A DNA stretch of 64,000 nucleotides from Clostridiaceae bacterium HFYG-1003 (GCA_024579835.1 CP102060.1:62001-126000); one strand, 5' to 3'. Positions 36,342 to 46,935 are shown, counted from the first letter of the stretch. Program-made: numbers and translations. The notes: generated by a model not told the origin, from the sequence alone.

Positions 36342-38096
36342 ATGGGAAGAAAATTTCTGCGGGAGTTTTTCCGTAAAAATGCCTGGAGCTATCTGGCGGG
36401 TATCGCGCTGATGCTGATCTCCACCCGGATCCGGCTGTACTACCCGGAATACGTCGGGGACGCGACGGATTATCTGGCATCGGGCGGTGCGGACTGGGCC
36501 GGACTGTCCCGCTTTATCTATCCGCTCATCGCCGTGGCGCTGATTTCCTTTGCCGGGGCCTATGTCTGGCGCTATCTGATTGTGGGAAATGCCCGCAAAC
36601 TGCAGCGGGAGCTGTCGGCGCTGGTGTTCTCCAACTTCCAGGAGCTGTCCCAGTCCTTCTACAACAAGCGCAAGACCGGCGATCTGATCGCCTACAACAT
36701 CAACGATGTCAACGCGGTGCGCATGGCCTTCGGGCCGGCCCTGATCATGTCCATCAACGGCTTTGCCATGATCTCGATCTCGACCCTGGGCATGGTGCAG
36801 CGCCTGGGGGGATGGACGACCTTCCAAATCCTGGCGCCGATTCCTGTGGTTGTTGTGGCCATGGTGTTGTTGGGCAAGCAGATCCGGGCCCGGTTCCGCA
36901 AGGTGCAGGAAGCCTTCGGTTCCATCTCGGACCGGGTCAATGAGAACATCAACGGCATCCGGGTTATTAAAGCCTACGTCCAGGAAGATCAGGAAATGGA
37001 GCGGTTCATGGATCTGTCTCAGACCATGGCCCTGCGCAACCTGTCCATGGTTCGGGTATCCGGATTGCTTAACCCCATGGTTCAGGCCGGCTTTGCCGTG
37101 AGCTATGGTCTGTTCTTCATGGTCTGTGGTCCCCTGGTGGTGAACGGAACCATCAGCCTGGGCGATTTCACCGCCGTGGCCAATTACCTGAACATGATGC
37201 TGATTCCGGTTATGTTCATCGGACGGATCATTAACGTGATTCAGCGCGGCATGGCCTCCATGGGGCGGCTGGATGAACTGCTGGACTATCCCCACGAAAT
37301 CACGGACGGAAGCGGCCTGGCCGCGGACATGAAGACGGGGCAGATCGATATCGTGGATCTGGATTTCATGTATCCGGGAACCGAGGTGCCGGTGCTGCGG
37401 GATCTGACGATCCACCTGCCCAACGGCAAGTCCCTGGGCATTCTGGGGGAGACCGGGTCAGGCAAGACCACCCTGGTCAACCTGCTGATGAAAGTCTACA
37501 ACGTGCCTGACGGAAAAATTTTCCTGGACGGCCAGGACATCAACGACTACACCCTGCCGGTCCTGCTGGACCACATCGGCTATGTGCCACAAGACAACTT
37601 CCTGTTCCATGACACCATTGACGCCAATATCCGGTTCTTTAAGGACATCTACACACGGGATCAGGTGATCCAGGCGGCCAAGGACGCCCACATCAACAAG
37701 AGCATTGCGGGGCTGCCGGACGGCTATGATACGATCCTGGGGGAGCGGGGGGTTAATCTCTCCGGCGGCCAGAAGCAGCGCATCTCCATCGCCCGGGCGC
37801 TGATCCGCCATCCGATGATCCTGATCCTGGATGACGCGCTGTCGGCGGTGGATACGGTCACTGAAGCCAAAATTCTGGCCAGGCTGCGCAAGCTGCGGGC
37901 CGACCGCACCACCGTCATCGTGGCCCACCGCATCTCCGCGGTCATGGCCTGTGACGAAATCCTGGTTCTGGACGAGCACACCATTCGGGAACGGGGCACT
38001 CATGAGGAACTGCTGGAAAGGAGGGGACTCTACTTTGACATCTACAACTCACAGTACAAAGACCGAATCAAAGACACCGAAGAAGCCGACGCCTGA
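36342..38096 (+). CDS. ABC exporter half-transporter A (degenerate catalytic site)
   Basis: First half of a heterodimeric ABC exporter of the BmrCD/LmrCD/YheIH type: six membrane helices (about residues 20-310) fused to an ATPase domain. Walker A is GETGSGKTT, the signature LSGGQKQRIS, and the Walker B end ILILDDALSAVD has Asp where the catalytic Glu normally is, as in the non-canonical subunit of these heterodimers. Length is 584. I chose ATG 36342 (AAGAGGTGA, six bases upstream) over ATG 36324. The 3' end overlaps the second half-transporter gene. Substrate not predictable; multidrug or lipid export is common. Confidence 0.88.
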   Translation: MGRKFLREFFRKNAWSYLAGIALMLISTRIRLYYPEYVGDATDYLASGGADWAGLSRFIYPLIAVALISFAGAYVWRYLIVGNARKLQRELSALVFSNFQELSQSFYNKRKTGDLIAYNINDVNAVRMAFGPALIMSINGFAMISISTLGMVQRLGGWTTFQILAPIPVVVVAMVLLGKQIRARFRKVQEAFGSISDRVNENINGIRVIKAYVQEDQEMERFMDLSQTMALRNLSMVRVSGLLNPMVQAGFAVSYGLFFMVCGPLVVNGTISLGDFTAVANYLNMMLIPVMFIGRIINVIQRGMASMGRLDELLDYPHEITDGSGLAADMKTGQIDIVDLDFMYPGTEVPVLRDLTIHLPNGKSLGILGETGSGKTTLVNLLMKVYNVPDGKIFLDGQDINDYTLPVLLDHIGYVPQDNFLFHDTIDANIRFFKDIYTRDQVIQAAKDAHINKSIAGLPDGYDTILGERGVNLSGGQKQRISIARALIRHPMILILDDALSAVDTVTEAKILARLRKLRADRTTVIVAHRISAVMACDEILVLDEHTIRERGTHEELLERRGLYFDIYNSQYKDRIKDTEEADA

Positions 38097-39840
38097 TGGC
38101 TCCGGCGCCTTTGTCCGCCTGCTCGGCTACCTGAAGCCCCACCTGGTCCAGGTCATTGTGATCGGCATCCTGATCGTGCTGGTGAATCTGACAACGCTGC
38201 TTAAGCCCTGGTTCATCAAGATCATCACGGACGAGTACCTGGTAGCCCGCCGTCTGGTTAGCTCTCAGGGGCTCCCGCTGTGGGGCATGGCGCTGATCTA
38301 TATGGCCATCATGATCCTGGGCATGGCGGCCTTCTACTTCCAGGTGCTCCTGATCAACAAGGTCGGACAGCTGGTGGCGCGCAGGCTCCGCGAAACCGTC
38401 TTTACCTCGATTCAGCTCTTTCCCCTGAGCTACCTGGATAAAACCAGTGCCGGGCGGCTCATCACCCGAACCACCAATGACGTGGAAGCAGTGTCGGAGC
38501 TGTTCACCGACATTCTGGTCAGTCTGGTCAAGGACGTCATTCTCCTGGCCGGCGTCATCTTTGCCATGCTGCAGATGAATGTCGAGCTCACCCTGTGGTC
38601 GCTGATCGTGCTTCCGCCCATGCTGTTTGTCATTTTCTACATCCGCAAGATGATCCATGACAACTGGATTGAGCTGAAGGCCATTACCAGCCGGCTCAAC
38701 GGTTTCATCGCCGAAAACATCTCGGGCATGAAGATCGTGCAGCTGTTCAACGGCAAGAAGGAAAAGTTCGAGGGCTTCAGCTATCTCAACAACGAGTATT
38801 TCCGGCGCTCGTTGATCCAGCTCAAAATGCATTCCCTGTCCGGCCCCTCGGCCAACGTCTTCGAAAGTCTGGCCACTGCGGTCATTCTGATTGTGGGAAT
38901 GAACATGCTGCGCCGGGGCAGCGTCAACCTGGGCGATGTCATTGCGCTGACGCTCTATGTGCGGCAGTTCTTTGCGCCGCTGGCTGACCTGGCGGAGTCC
39001 TTCACCCAGATTGAATCGGCTCTGGTTTCCGCCACCCGGATTTTCGAGATTACGGATCAGACCGCCATTCTGGAGGAGCTGGACCGGGGACAGGAGCTCA
39101 AGGGCATGAAGGGCGACATTGAATTCCGCAATGTCTGGTTTGCCTACGAAGGGGAGAACTGGATCCTGAAGGATGTCAGCTTCCATGTAAGGCCGGGCGA
39201 GACCTTCGCCATCATCGGCGAGACCGGGTCGGGCAAGACCACCATCATATCCCTCCTGTCGGGCTTCTATGACATACAGAAAGGGCAGATTCTCATCGAC
39301 GGCATCGATATCCGGGAGATCCGAAAACGGGATCTGCGCCGTCAGGTCGCCGTCGTGCTGCAGGATGTCTTCCTGTTCTCCGGCACCATCCGGGAGAATA
39401 TCACCCTCAATGATTCAATTCCCCAGGAACGGATTGAAGACGCCATTGATAAATCCCATGCCCGCCCCATGATCGATCAGTTCAGTCAGGGACTGGAAGA
39501 ACCCGTGATGGAACGCGGCGCCACCCTGTCCATGGGGCAGCGGCAGCTGCTGTCCTTTGCCCGGGCCCTGGCCCATGACCCGGACATCTTTGTCCTGGAT
39601 GAGGCCACTGCCAATATCGATACCAAGACGGAGATCCTGATCCAGCAGGCCATTGAAACCATCTCCCAGGAACGAACCACCATCATCATCGCCCACCGGC
39701 TCTCCACCATTCGCAACGCCGACCTGATCCTGGTTCTGGCCGACGGCCGGATCATTGAGCAGGGCAGCCATGACCAGCTCATGGCCACCGCTTCGGTGTA
39801 CCGCACCATGGTGGAAAAGGGCAGCTCACTGGCTTCCTGA
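38035..39840 (+). CDS. ABC exporter half-transporter B (canonical catalytic site)
   Basis: Partner of the preceding gene: a membrane domain beginning FVRLLGYLKPHLVQVIVIG, the coupling region (TSAGRLITRTTNDVEAVSELF), and an ATPase with Walker A GETGSGKTT, signature LSMGQRQLLSFARAL and Walker B IFVLDEATANID with the catalytic Glu. Length is 601 from TTG 38035, 10 bases after AAAGGAGG, overlapping the upstream gene by 62 bp; an in-frame ATG at 38002 is an alternative with a poorer ribosome site. The overlap implies coupled translation, as expected for obligate heterodimers. Confidence 0.85.
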   Translation: MTSTTHSTKTESKTPKKPTPDGSGAFVRLLGYLKPHLVQVIVIGILIVLVNLTTLLKPWFIKIITDEYLVARRLVSSQGLPLWGMALIYMAIMILGMAAFYFQVLLINKVGQLVARRLRETVFTSIQLFPLSYLDKTSAGRLITRTTNDVEAVSELFTDILVSLVKDVILLAGVIFAMLQMNVELTLWSLIVLPPMLFVIFYIRKMIHDNWIELKAITSRLNGFIAENISGMKIVQLFNGKKEKFEGFSYLNNEYFRRSLIQLKMHSLSGPSANVFESLATAVILIVGMNMLRRGSVNLGDVIALTLYVRQFFAPLADLAESFTQIESALVSATRIFEITDQTAILEELDRGQELKGMKGDIEFRNVWFAYEGENWILKDVSFHVRPGETFAIIGETGSGKTTIISLLSGFYDIQKGQILIDGIDIREIRKRDLRRQVAVVLQDVFLFSGTIRENITLNDSIPQERIEDAIDKSHARPMIDQFSQGLEEPVMERGATLSMGQRQLLSFARALAHDPDIFVLDEATANIDTKTEILIQQAIETISQERTTIIIAHRLSTIRNADLILVLADGRIIEQGSHDQLMATASVYRTMVEKGSSLAS

Positions 39841-39915
39841 TCAGATACTGAAGCAGTGTTTCCTTATCCTCAGCGAGTCACTCTCAGCGAGTCAATCATC
39901 CGCGAGTCACTCTCA

Positions 39916-39974
39916 GCGGCAACCGCAGCATCTGGTTCCACGAGGAACCGGGAGCTGCGGCTGCCGCTTTCTTT
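39916..39974 (+). terminator. Terminator of ABC exporter operon
   Basis: A 14-bp stem with one mismatch (GCGGCAACCGCAGC with GCTGCGGCTGCCGC), inner GGTTCC/GGAACC hairpin, then TTTCTTT. Just upstream, GCGAGTCAcTCTCA-type direct repeats occur (39871-39915). Confidence 0.85.
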
Positions 39975-40072
39975 CATGTCCTGGAGTTCTTCTCTTCGGA
40001 CCAGATCCGGATCCGCTGAAGAAGCGTCGGCTGCACCCATTGTGAAAGGTGGATTCAGAATGATTCCAAACG

Positions 40073-40081
40073 TGGTAAAAT
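40073..40081 (+). promoter_or_regulatory. Extended -10 promoter of barnase-barstar
   Basis: TGGTAAAAT, 44 bp before the ATG. Confidence 0.5.
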
Positions 40082-40125
40082 AGAGAAAAAGAATGAATCG
40101 GCAGATTTCTGCCGGGGAGTTAAGT

Positions 40126-40740
40126 ATGAAACAACGATGGAAGCATTATATTTCGGTCCTGCTGGTGCTGGTGGCGGCGTTTTCCCTGACGGGCTGCCAG
40201 AAGCTGGGCAGGCTGATCGAACAGGATCTAAGTAAGCCGATCACTCAGCTGACGAAACCGACTCTGACTGGGGCTCAAACCAAAGCCCAGACCCAGGCGC
40301 AGACCAGTCCCGGTACCAAGGCGGTCACGACGCCGCAAAACACGACACCGGTTCTGGGAGCGGGCCTGGCAGCCGTCCCGGTCAAAGAGGACGGACGCTA
40401 TACCACGAAACTGGAAGTAGCGGCCTATCTCTATCAGTTCGGGAAACTGCCCTCCAATTACCTGACGAAGGGAGAGGCCAGGGATCGGGGATGGGTCGCT
40501 TCGAAGGGCAACCTGTGGAAGGTCACTAAGAAAATGAGCATCGGCGGGGACCGATTTGGGAACAATGAAGGTCTTCTTCCGAAAAAATCGGGCCGGCAGT
40601 ATTACGAATGTGACATTGACTACCGTGGAGGTTCCCGGGGCGCCAAGCGCATCGTCTATTCCAACGACGGGCTGATTTTCTATACCGGGGATCATTACGA
40701 GACCTTTGAACAGCTGGCCGGACCGGCAGGAGGGAATTGA
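40126..40740 (+). CDS. Barnase-family ribonuclease, lipoprotein-anchored
   Basis: A guanyl-preferring ribonuclease of the barnase (N1/T1) family fused to a lipoprotein export signal. The signal (YISVLLVLVAAFSLTGC; lipobox LTGC) is followed by a Thr/Gln-rich linker (about residues 45-85) and the nuclease domain: LEVAAYLYQFGKLPSNYLTK, WVASKGNLW, IGGDRFGNNEG, YYECDIDYRGG (Glu matching barnase Glu73), RIVYSNDGLIFYTGDHYETF (His matching barnase His102). Bacillus barnase is secreted free; membrane tethering suggests local RNA degradation or a contact-type role. Length is 204. GGGGAG precedes ATG 40126. The inhibitor gene overlaps its stop by one base. Confidence 0.9.
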   Translation: MKQRWKHYISVLLVLVAAFSLTGCQKLGRLIEQDLSKPITQLTKPTLTGAQTKAQTQAQTSPGTKAVTTPQNTTPVLGAGLAAVPVKEDGRYTTKLEVAAYLYQFGKLPSNYLTKGEARDRGWVASKGNLWKVTKKMSIGGDRFGNNEGLLPKKSGRQYYECDIDYRGGSRGAKRIVYSNDGLIFYTGDHYETFEQLAGPAGGN

Positions 40741-41084
40741 TGGATCACAATCATCCGATGAAACAACGCATTACCCGGATCATCCGCCTGGATGGGGCCC
40801 GCATGACAGACCGTTCCGCCACGCATCACTACCTGCGGGAGGCCCTGGACTTTCCGGATTACTATGGCAAGAATCTGGATGCCCTGTACGATCTGCTGAC
40901 GGAGCCCGGTGCCCCTGTGAAAATCATTCTGTCCGATACGGCGGCACTTCTGGAGCACCAGCCGGACTACGGTCAGGCACTGCTCCAGGTCCTGGAGGAT
41001 TGCGATACGGCCAATCCCGATCTACGGGTCGAGTTCCGGGAAGGACCACAGTCCGACCGGAGCTACCGGGTTTCGCTGAAATAA
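40740..41084 (+). CDS. Barstar-family ribonuclease inhibitor
   Basis: The cytosolic inhibitor that protects the producer from its own barnase. It shows the barstar pattern: RIIRLDGARMTDRSATHHYLREALDFPDYYGKNLDALYDLL, in which the DFPDYYGKNLDAL helix and the Asp/Glu residues are those that fill the barnase active site, and a C-terminal strand near VKIILSD. Length is 114. ATG 40740 overlaps the barnase stop (TGATG), with CAGGAGGG six bases upstream, so translation is coupled. The last 40 residues are more divergent. Confidence 0.92.
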   Translation: MDHNHPMKQRITRIIRLDGARMTDRSATHHYLREALDFPDYYGKNLDALYDLLTEPGAPVKIILSDTAALLEHQPDYGQALLQVLEDCDTANPDLRVEFREGPQSDRSYRVSLK

Positions 41085-41134
41085 TCCCGGGAGCGAACCA
41101 GCTGAAGGCTCTGAGCAGGCCGTACCGGATGGAA

Positions 41135-41250
41135 GCTGAGATGAACTGAGCTGAAATGAGCTGTACTGAACTTTAATGAGCTGAATATGAGATGAAATAA
41201 GATAAACATGAGATGAATAAGATAAACATGAGATGAAATAAGATGAACAG
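41135..41250. repeat. Low-complexity direct repeats, including three 20-21-bp units
   Basis: Three consecutive copies of GAGATGAAATAAGATAAACAT (41189-41209, 41210-41229 with one base missing, 41230-41250 with three changes), preceded by decayed copies of a GAGCTGAA motif. They sit between the barstar stop and the shared terminator. Confidence 0.85.
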
Positions 41251-41251
41251 G

Positions 41252-41285
41252 AAAGCAGCCTGTGTCGCGTGACACAGGCTGCTTT
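41252..41285. terminator. Bidirectional terminator
   Basis: A perfect 15-bp stem AAAGCAGCCTGTGTC, loop GCGT, between convergent barstar and the minus-strand lipoprotein gene; A and T tracts at both ends. Confidence 0.85.
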
Positions 41286-41305
41286 CTTGTTCTTAGGATG
41301 TGGAC

Positions 41306-41992
41306 TTATTTTCTGAACTGAGTTTCTTCCAGGAGCGGGGCATGTTCCAGTTCGATGGGCTGTCCATCCATGAGGAAGCGGACGCCGTCGATCCAGCCGT
41401 TGCGGTAGTCTTTCTGCAGGTAGCTCAGCACCAGGGCCTGGCTGTTGACGCCGCCGTTGGTGGTTCCCTGGAATACCTGGTTCCACTCGCTTTGTCCCTT
41501 GAGGTTGATGGTCACGATTTTTTTGTTGTTCACGGTCTTGATGGAGACCACTTCCATGTCGCGCTTCTCAAACAGAATCCGGGAGATTCCCCTGGTCAGG
41601 TCTTTCAGCTTGGTGGTCAGGGTAGCCTGGGGTTTGATGGCGACATAACCGGCGGTTTCTGTCTTCATCTCCGCATCCAGGGTAAAGACGGGGAAATACA
41701 GCATGCCGGCCGGACGCTGCCGGAAAGCAATGGCACTGTTATCCGGAGCCGTCTTGTCATCGGCGCCTTTTTTGAGGCTGGCGATTTCATCCTTGAGCGC
41801 AGAGATGGTTTCGTCCGATTCCTGCTTCAGGGTGTCGTATTCCTCCAGGGTTACCGTCTGGCCGGAGCTCTTTGCGGTGTCGGTGCTCTGCCCGGTGCGG
41901 GGCGTTGTCTGCGGCTTTGCCACGGGCGCGGCACAGGCAGACAAAGCCAGGCTGCCAGCTAGAAGCCATATGGTGATTATTTTCTTTGTCAT
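41306..41992 (-). CDS. Lipoprotein with possible GerMN-like domain (228 aa)
   Basis: The signal peptide IITIWLLAGSLALSAC carries a lipobox (LSAC). A short coiled-coil stretch follows (LEEYDTLKQESDETISALKDEIASLKKG, about residues 50-78), then a compact domain with FPVFTLDAEMKTE, TTKLKDLTRGISRILF, VVSIKTVNNKKIVTINLKG, VNSQALVLSYL and VRFLMDGQPI. The VNSQAL...VRFLMDG pattern resembles GerMN domains of spore germination and cell-wall proteins, a tentative assignment. AGGAGG lies upstream. It is 48 bp after the DsbA-like gene on the same strand and may share its transcript. Confidence 0.7.
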   Translation of the reverse strand: MTKKIITIWLLAGSLALSACAAPVAKPQTTPRTGQSTDTAKSSGQTVTLEEYDTLKQESDETISALKDEIASLKKGADDKTAPDNSAIAFRQRPAGMLYFPVFTLDAEMKTETAGYVAIKPQATLTTKLKDLTRGISRILFEKRDMEVVSIKTVNNKKIVTINLKGQSEWNQVFQGTTNGGVNSQALVLSYLQKDYRNGWIDGVRFLMDGQPIELEHAPLLEETQFRK

Positions 41993-42040
41993 GAGAGCCT
42001 CCTGGGTAGCGACCGCCGGGCGGCCGTGAGTTGATCTGGT

Positions 42041-42979
42041 CTATTTGCGAACGATGTAGCGGCTGTTCAGATGTTCCTTGATTTCGTAGCTGTCCTCCGG
42101 CAGGTTGAGCTGAATGAAGGCTTCCACTGCTTCGGGTTCCAGGTCATACATGACTTCGATCTCCCGGAAAAAGATGGTGCGGGAGAGCTTGAACATGTCT
42201 TTCAGTTCGGGCAGCGGGGCGGCTTCGAGCTCTTCGCCGGCGATGTCCAGGAGAGCCTGCTCGTAGGTTTCAAAATCCTGCAGGCCGGCAACCCGAATTC
42301 CTTCGGTGCCTTCCTTCAGGAAGATCACGGTGGGGAAGGAGGTAGCGCCGAGCTGGCGGGAAAGGGTCAGGTCCTGATTGAGCAGAGAGCGGGCTTCAGT
42401 GGTCTTCATGTCTTCCACCATTTTCCGGCCGTTGCGGTCGTTCAGGTCCAAGACATTGGCCAGGACATCGTCCCGGCTGATGTTGCGGTTTTTCACCATA
42501 ACTTCTTCGCGGATGGATCTCAGGAATCGCCGCGAGGAGGTGTCGGAAATCTGCTGAACCAGCTTGAACAGGATCGAGGCGGGGTAGGAGGAGCGCACCG
42601 GGTCTTTGTCCCAGAGCGTGCCGTCGATGGGCATGCCGAACTGAGCGGCAGCTTCGCGCCAGTGAATCCCGACGTCCTTGGGCTGACGGATGTCATTGCC
42701 TTCATCCGAGAAGCCATCCCAGGACTCCAGGAGTCCGCCCATGAGAATATGGGAATCAAAGTGCTGCCCGTACAGGGCGGTGAATTTTCTTAAAGCGGGT
42801 TCCGCCTGCCAGCAGTAGCAGCAGAGGGGATCCGTTACATAGATCATCTGGATCGCTTTGGAAGACTCCGGCAGTTGGATGGTTGCCGATCCTTCCGTTG
42901 CCGGAACGGAATCAGACATAGGGGTCATGACATCGCAGGTCCCGAGCTCCACATCACAGGCCATAGGTTGTTTTTCCAT
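42041..42979 (-). CDS. DsbA-family thioredoxin-fold protein, SpxH/YjbH-like
   Basis: A cytosolic thioredoxin-fold protein of the type acting in Bacillus and Staphylococcus as the ClpXP adaptor for Spx. Its YVTDPLCCYCWQAEP segment holds a CxxC-like motif with an extra Cys; LGATSFPTVIFL contains the cis-Pro loop. The first 30 residues are Cys- and Met-containing and lack a signal peptide, supporting a cytosolic location. Length is 312. AGGAGA five bases before ATG 42979. Because no spx gene is visible, the SpxH role is family inference; a FrnE-type disulfide isomerase is the alternative. Confidence 0.75.
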   Translation of the reverse strand: MEKQPMACDVELGTCDVMTPMSDSVPATEGSATIQLPESSKAIQMIYVTDPLCCYCWQAEPALRKFTALYGQHFDSHILMGGLLESWDGFSDEGNDIRQPKDVGIHWREAAAQFGMPIDGTLWDKDPVRSSYPASILFKLVQQISDTSSRRFLRSIREEVMVKNRNISRDDVLANVLDLNDRNGRKMVEDMKTTEARSLLNQDLTLSRQLGATSFPTVIFLKEGTEGIRVAGLQDFETYEQALLDIAGEELEAAPLPELKDMFKLSRTIFFREIEVMYDLEPEAVEAFIQLNLPEDSYEIKEHLNSRYIVRK

Positions 42980-43078
42980 AGTATTCTCCTAAGTTTTTAT
43001 TCGATACTTTAATCTTAGCGGATTGAGTGGGCTTGTCAATGAAACAATTTGAGGCGAAGGATGCAGAGGGTGTTTCAA

Positions 43079-43087
43079 TGGTATAAT
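43079..43087 (+). promoter_or_regulatory. Extended -10 promoter of NimA-like gene operon
   Basis: TGGTATAAT, about 90 bp before the NimA-like gene. Confidence 0.55.
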
Positions 43088-43175
43088 TTTTATTATCAGA
43101 GGGATCAGGCAGGCAGGGAACCATCGATTCAGTGTGTAGTCCGCTGCCGGATCCAGCGTCAGGGAGGAAAGCGGC

Positions 43176-43739
43176 ATGAGACGAAAAGACCGGGAAATGG
43201 ATCGGGCCTTTGCTTTGGAGATCATCGATGAGGCAGCCTATGGGGTGATGGCCCTGGCAAAGGATGATCTGCCTTACGGACTGCCCCTGTCCCTGGTGCG
43301 GGATGGTGACCGGCTGCTGTTCCATACCGCCAGGGCCGGTCATAAATTGGAATGGGTGAGGGAGGGCGCTGCCGCCTGGGTCGTGTTTGTATCCAGAGTC
43401 AGGGTACCTGAACTGTTTGAGGAGTCCCAGCTGGATGCCATGCTGGCAGATCCGGAGCAGACGGGCCAGCTGGTGTCCTCCGTGTTCACCACGGAGTTTG
43501 CCTTGGCCATGGTGGGCGGAACCATCACGGAGGTCAGCGATGATTCGGAGAAGAAGCGGGCTCTGGAGCGGATCTGCCAAAAATATACGCCGGACAAGAT
43601 GAAGTACTTTGAGGCGGCTGCTGTCTCGGGAATGGCTCTTACCCGGGTGTTTGCCCTATCCATGGAACAGGTCAGCGCCAAGCGCAAGAAATATGATCAG
43701 GCCGGGCAGGAGATGAAGTTCGGGCGGAGGGATGAATGA
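43176..43739 (+). CDS. Pyridoxamine 5'-phosphate oxidase-like flavoprotein, NimA type
   Basis: An FMN-binding split-barrel protein. The pattern is that of the NimA / Pyridox_oxase_2 group: [44 protein letters not shown], and [11 protein letters not shown]. Some members reduce 5-nitroimidazoles, but most have unknown roles. Length is 187. GAGGAAAG precedes the ATG. It overlaps the DUF1905 gene by 4 bases (ATGA). Confidence 0.85.
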   Translation: MRRKDREMDRAFALEIIDEAAYGVMALAKDDLPYGLPLSLVRDGDRLLFHTARAGHKLEWVREGAAAWVVFVSRVRVPELFEESQLDAMLADPEQTGQLVSSVFTTEFALAMVGGTITEVSDDSEKKRALERICQKYTPDKMKYFEAAAVSGMALTRVFALSMEQVSAKRKKYDQAGQEMKFGRRDE

Positions 43740-44011
43740 GCCGGCTCTATGAATTCAAGGCCATCATTCATCCCAATCCGGAGATGGACGCGGCCTATGT
43801 GGAATTCCCCTGGGATGTACGGCGGGAATTTGGCAAGGGCCGGGTGGCGGTCCATGCGACCTTTGACGGCTATCCCTATGACGGACAGCTGGTCCGCATG
43901 GGCACTGCCTGCCACATCATCGGAATTCGCAAGGAAATCCGGCAGAAGATCGGAAAAGGACCGGGCGACGAAATTTTCGTGACAATCCGGGAACGGAATC
44001 AAAATGATTGA
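43736..44011 (+). CDS. DUF1905 family protein (91 aa)
   Basis: A small single-domain protein beginning [35 protein letters not shown] and ending [12 protein letters not shown]. This is the DUF1905 fold, a beta-barrel often found with YdeI-type proteins; no biochemical role is established. It overlaps the NimA-like gene by 4 bp and is followed by rlmD with 20 bp between, so the three are probably one operon. Confidence 0.85.
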   Translation: MSRLYEFKAIIHPNPEMDAAYVEFPWDVRREFGKGRVAVHATFDGYPYDGQLVRMGTACHIIGIRKEIRQKIGKGPGDEIFVTIRERNQND

Positions 44012-44031
44012 ACCAATACAGGGAGAAACCA

Positions 44032-45486
<1,455 letters not shown>

Positions 45487-45495
45487 GTGTAATAA

Positions 45496-45518
45496 GAAGC
45501 CTGTAAATAAAGGCTTTC
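45496..45518 (+). terminator. Weak hairpin after rlmD
   Basis: AAGCCT/AGGCTT stem, TTT tail only. Confidence 0.35.
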
Positions 45519-45622
45519 CGGGGTTTGAGCTCAATAATCCGATGAATAGAAATCGTGAAAATATCGGCTCAAGGAAAAAAGTCCAAAGGCATGATTTTGA
45601 ACGTGACAGAGCGATTTAGATA

Positions 45623-46749
45623 TTGACTCACTAAATAAACCTTGCGTTTCTTGATAATTTTTGATATGATAATCTTATGAATAATGATTTAAAAACCCAA
45701 GCAGTACGGCTTAGTCCGGAAGAGCAATATCAGATTCGCAAGAACATCATCCGACTATCAGAAAAGGGCAAATCAAACGAGGAAATAGCGGAAATCTTAG
45801 ATGTAAGCTTACGGCACGTCCAGAACACTAAAAAACAGTACAAGGAAGGCGGAATCGCCGGGATAAAGCCCCAAAAGCGCGGTCGCCGAGAAGGCGCCAA
45901 ACGAACCCTCACTCCTGCCCAGGAGAAGGAAATTCAGCAGATTCTGGTTGATAAGACGCCCGATCAACTGAAGTTCAAAGACTGCATGTGGAGCAGAAAA
46001 ACCATTGCAGAGCTCATTTATGAAAAGTATAAAATCAGCCTGCCTGTATCTACTTTAGGGGTCTACTTGGCGCGGTGGGGATTTTCAGTCCAGCGGCCGA
46101 TGAAACGTGCCTACAAGCAAGACGAAGAGAAGGTGCAGCATTGGGTCGAAACAGAGTTTCCTGGCATTACTGAACGAGCAGAGGCTGAGAATGCAGAGAT
46201 TTTCTTTGGAGATGAAACCGGATTGCAAAACCAGTCAACTTGCTTGCGTGGGTATGCGCCGATCGGTCAAACGCCTGTGGTTCGAACCGAAGCAAAGCAT
46301 ATCAAGATCAACATGCTTTCAGCAATTTCCAATCGAGGAAAATTGCGCTTCGTCCTCTATAAAGACAACATGAACGCCGACAAACTGATTGATTTTATGC
46401 GGCGGTTGGTGCATGACAGCAAAAAGAAAGTGTTCCTGGTGCTCGATAATCTGCGGGTTCATCATGCTAAAAAAGTCATGGTGTGGGTAGAAAAGCATAA
46501 GGAAGAAATTGAGCTATTCTACCTGCCACCGTATGCCCCAGAAATTCAATCCCGATGAATTGCTCAACAGTGATCTCAAACGTGGCATAAGTAAAAAAAC
46601 GAGTCCCAGGAGTGATGATGAGCTTGAACATAATGTTCGATCTCATTTAAAAACTGTGCAATTGCGTCCTAATAAAATCAGGGGGTTCTTCCATTCAAAA
46701 ACCACAAAATATGCCTCTTAATATCCGCAAGGTTTAATCAGGGGAGCAA
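45623..46749 (+). mobile_element. IS630-family element, full length
   Basis: Imperfect terminal inverted repeats (left TTGACTCACTAAATAAACC; the right end, complemented, TTGCTCCCCTGATTAAACC) are followed on both sides by the shared CTTGCG; a TA dinucleotide flanks both ends (45621-45622 and 46750-46751), the hallmark duplication of this family. It lies 135 bp after rlmD. Confidence 0.85.
45677..46721 (+). pseudogene. IS630-family transposase with one frameshift
   Basis: The N-terminal HTH region (EEIAEILDVSLRHVQNTKKQYKEGG) and DDE core (IFFGDETGLQNQ, VFLVLDNLRVHH, FYLPPYAPE) read in one frame to about 46545. The frame then shifts and the C-terminus (NPDELLNSDLKRGISKK ... KTTKYAS) continues to 46721. 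A second copy of this region (49512) has GAGTACAATCC where this has GAAATTCAATCC, one base more, so this copy carries a one-base insertion at the third catalytic acid. Programmed frameshifting exists in the family, but the position and the comparison favour mutation. Confidence 0.75.
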
Positions 46750-46770
46750 TAATATGCTAACCTTTCGTAA

Positions 46771-46869
46771 AGGAAGTGGTTTCCCCGGATCGCGACCCGA
46801 TATGACAAACAGGACCAGTCTTTTCTGGCCTTTGTTTACCTTGCCTCGATCATGATCCTGTTGCAGTGA
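46771..46869 (+). pseudogene. C-terminal remnant of an IS5-family transposase
   Basis: About 30 codons (WFPRIATRYDK then FLAFVYLASIMILL and a stop) match the extreme C-terminus of IS5/IS427 transposases (RIATRYDK...FLA...HLA). No start and no upstream part; directly abuts the IS630 element. Confidence 0.6.
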
Positions 46870-46935
46870 TCATGCGGGTCGATTTTTCAAACAAGGCCTA
46901 GTTATTGTTTCCCTAAAAACTATAGGAGAATAATC

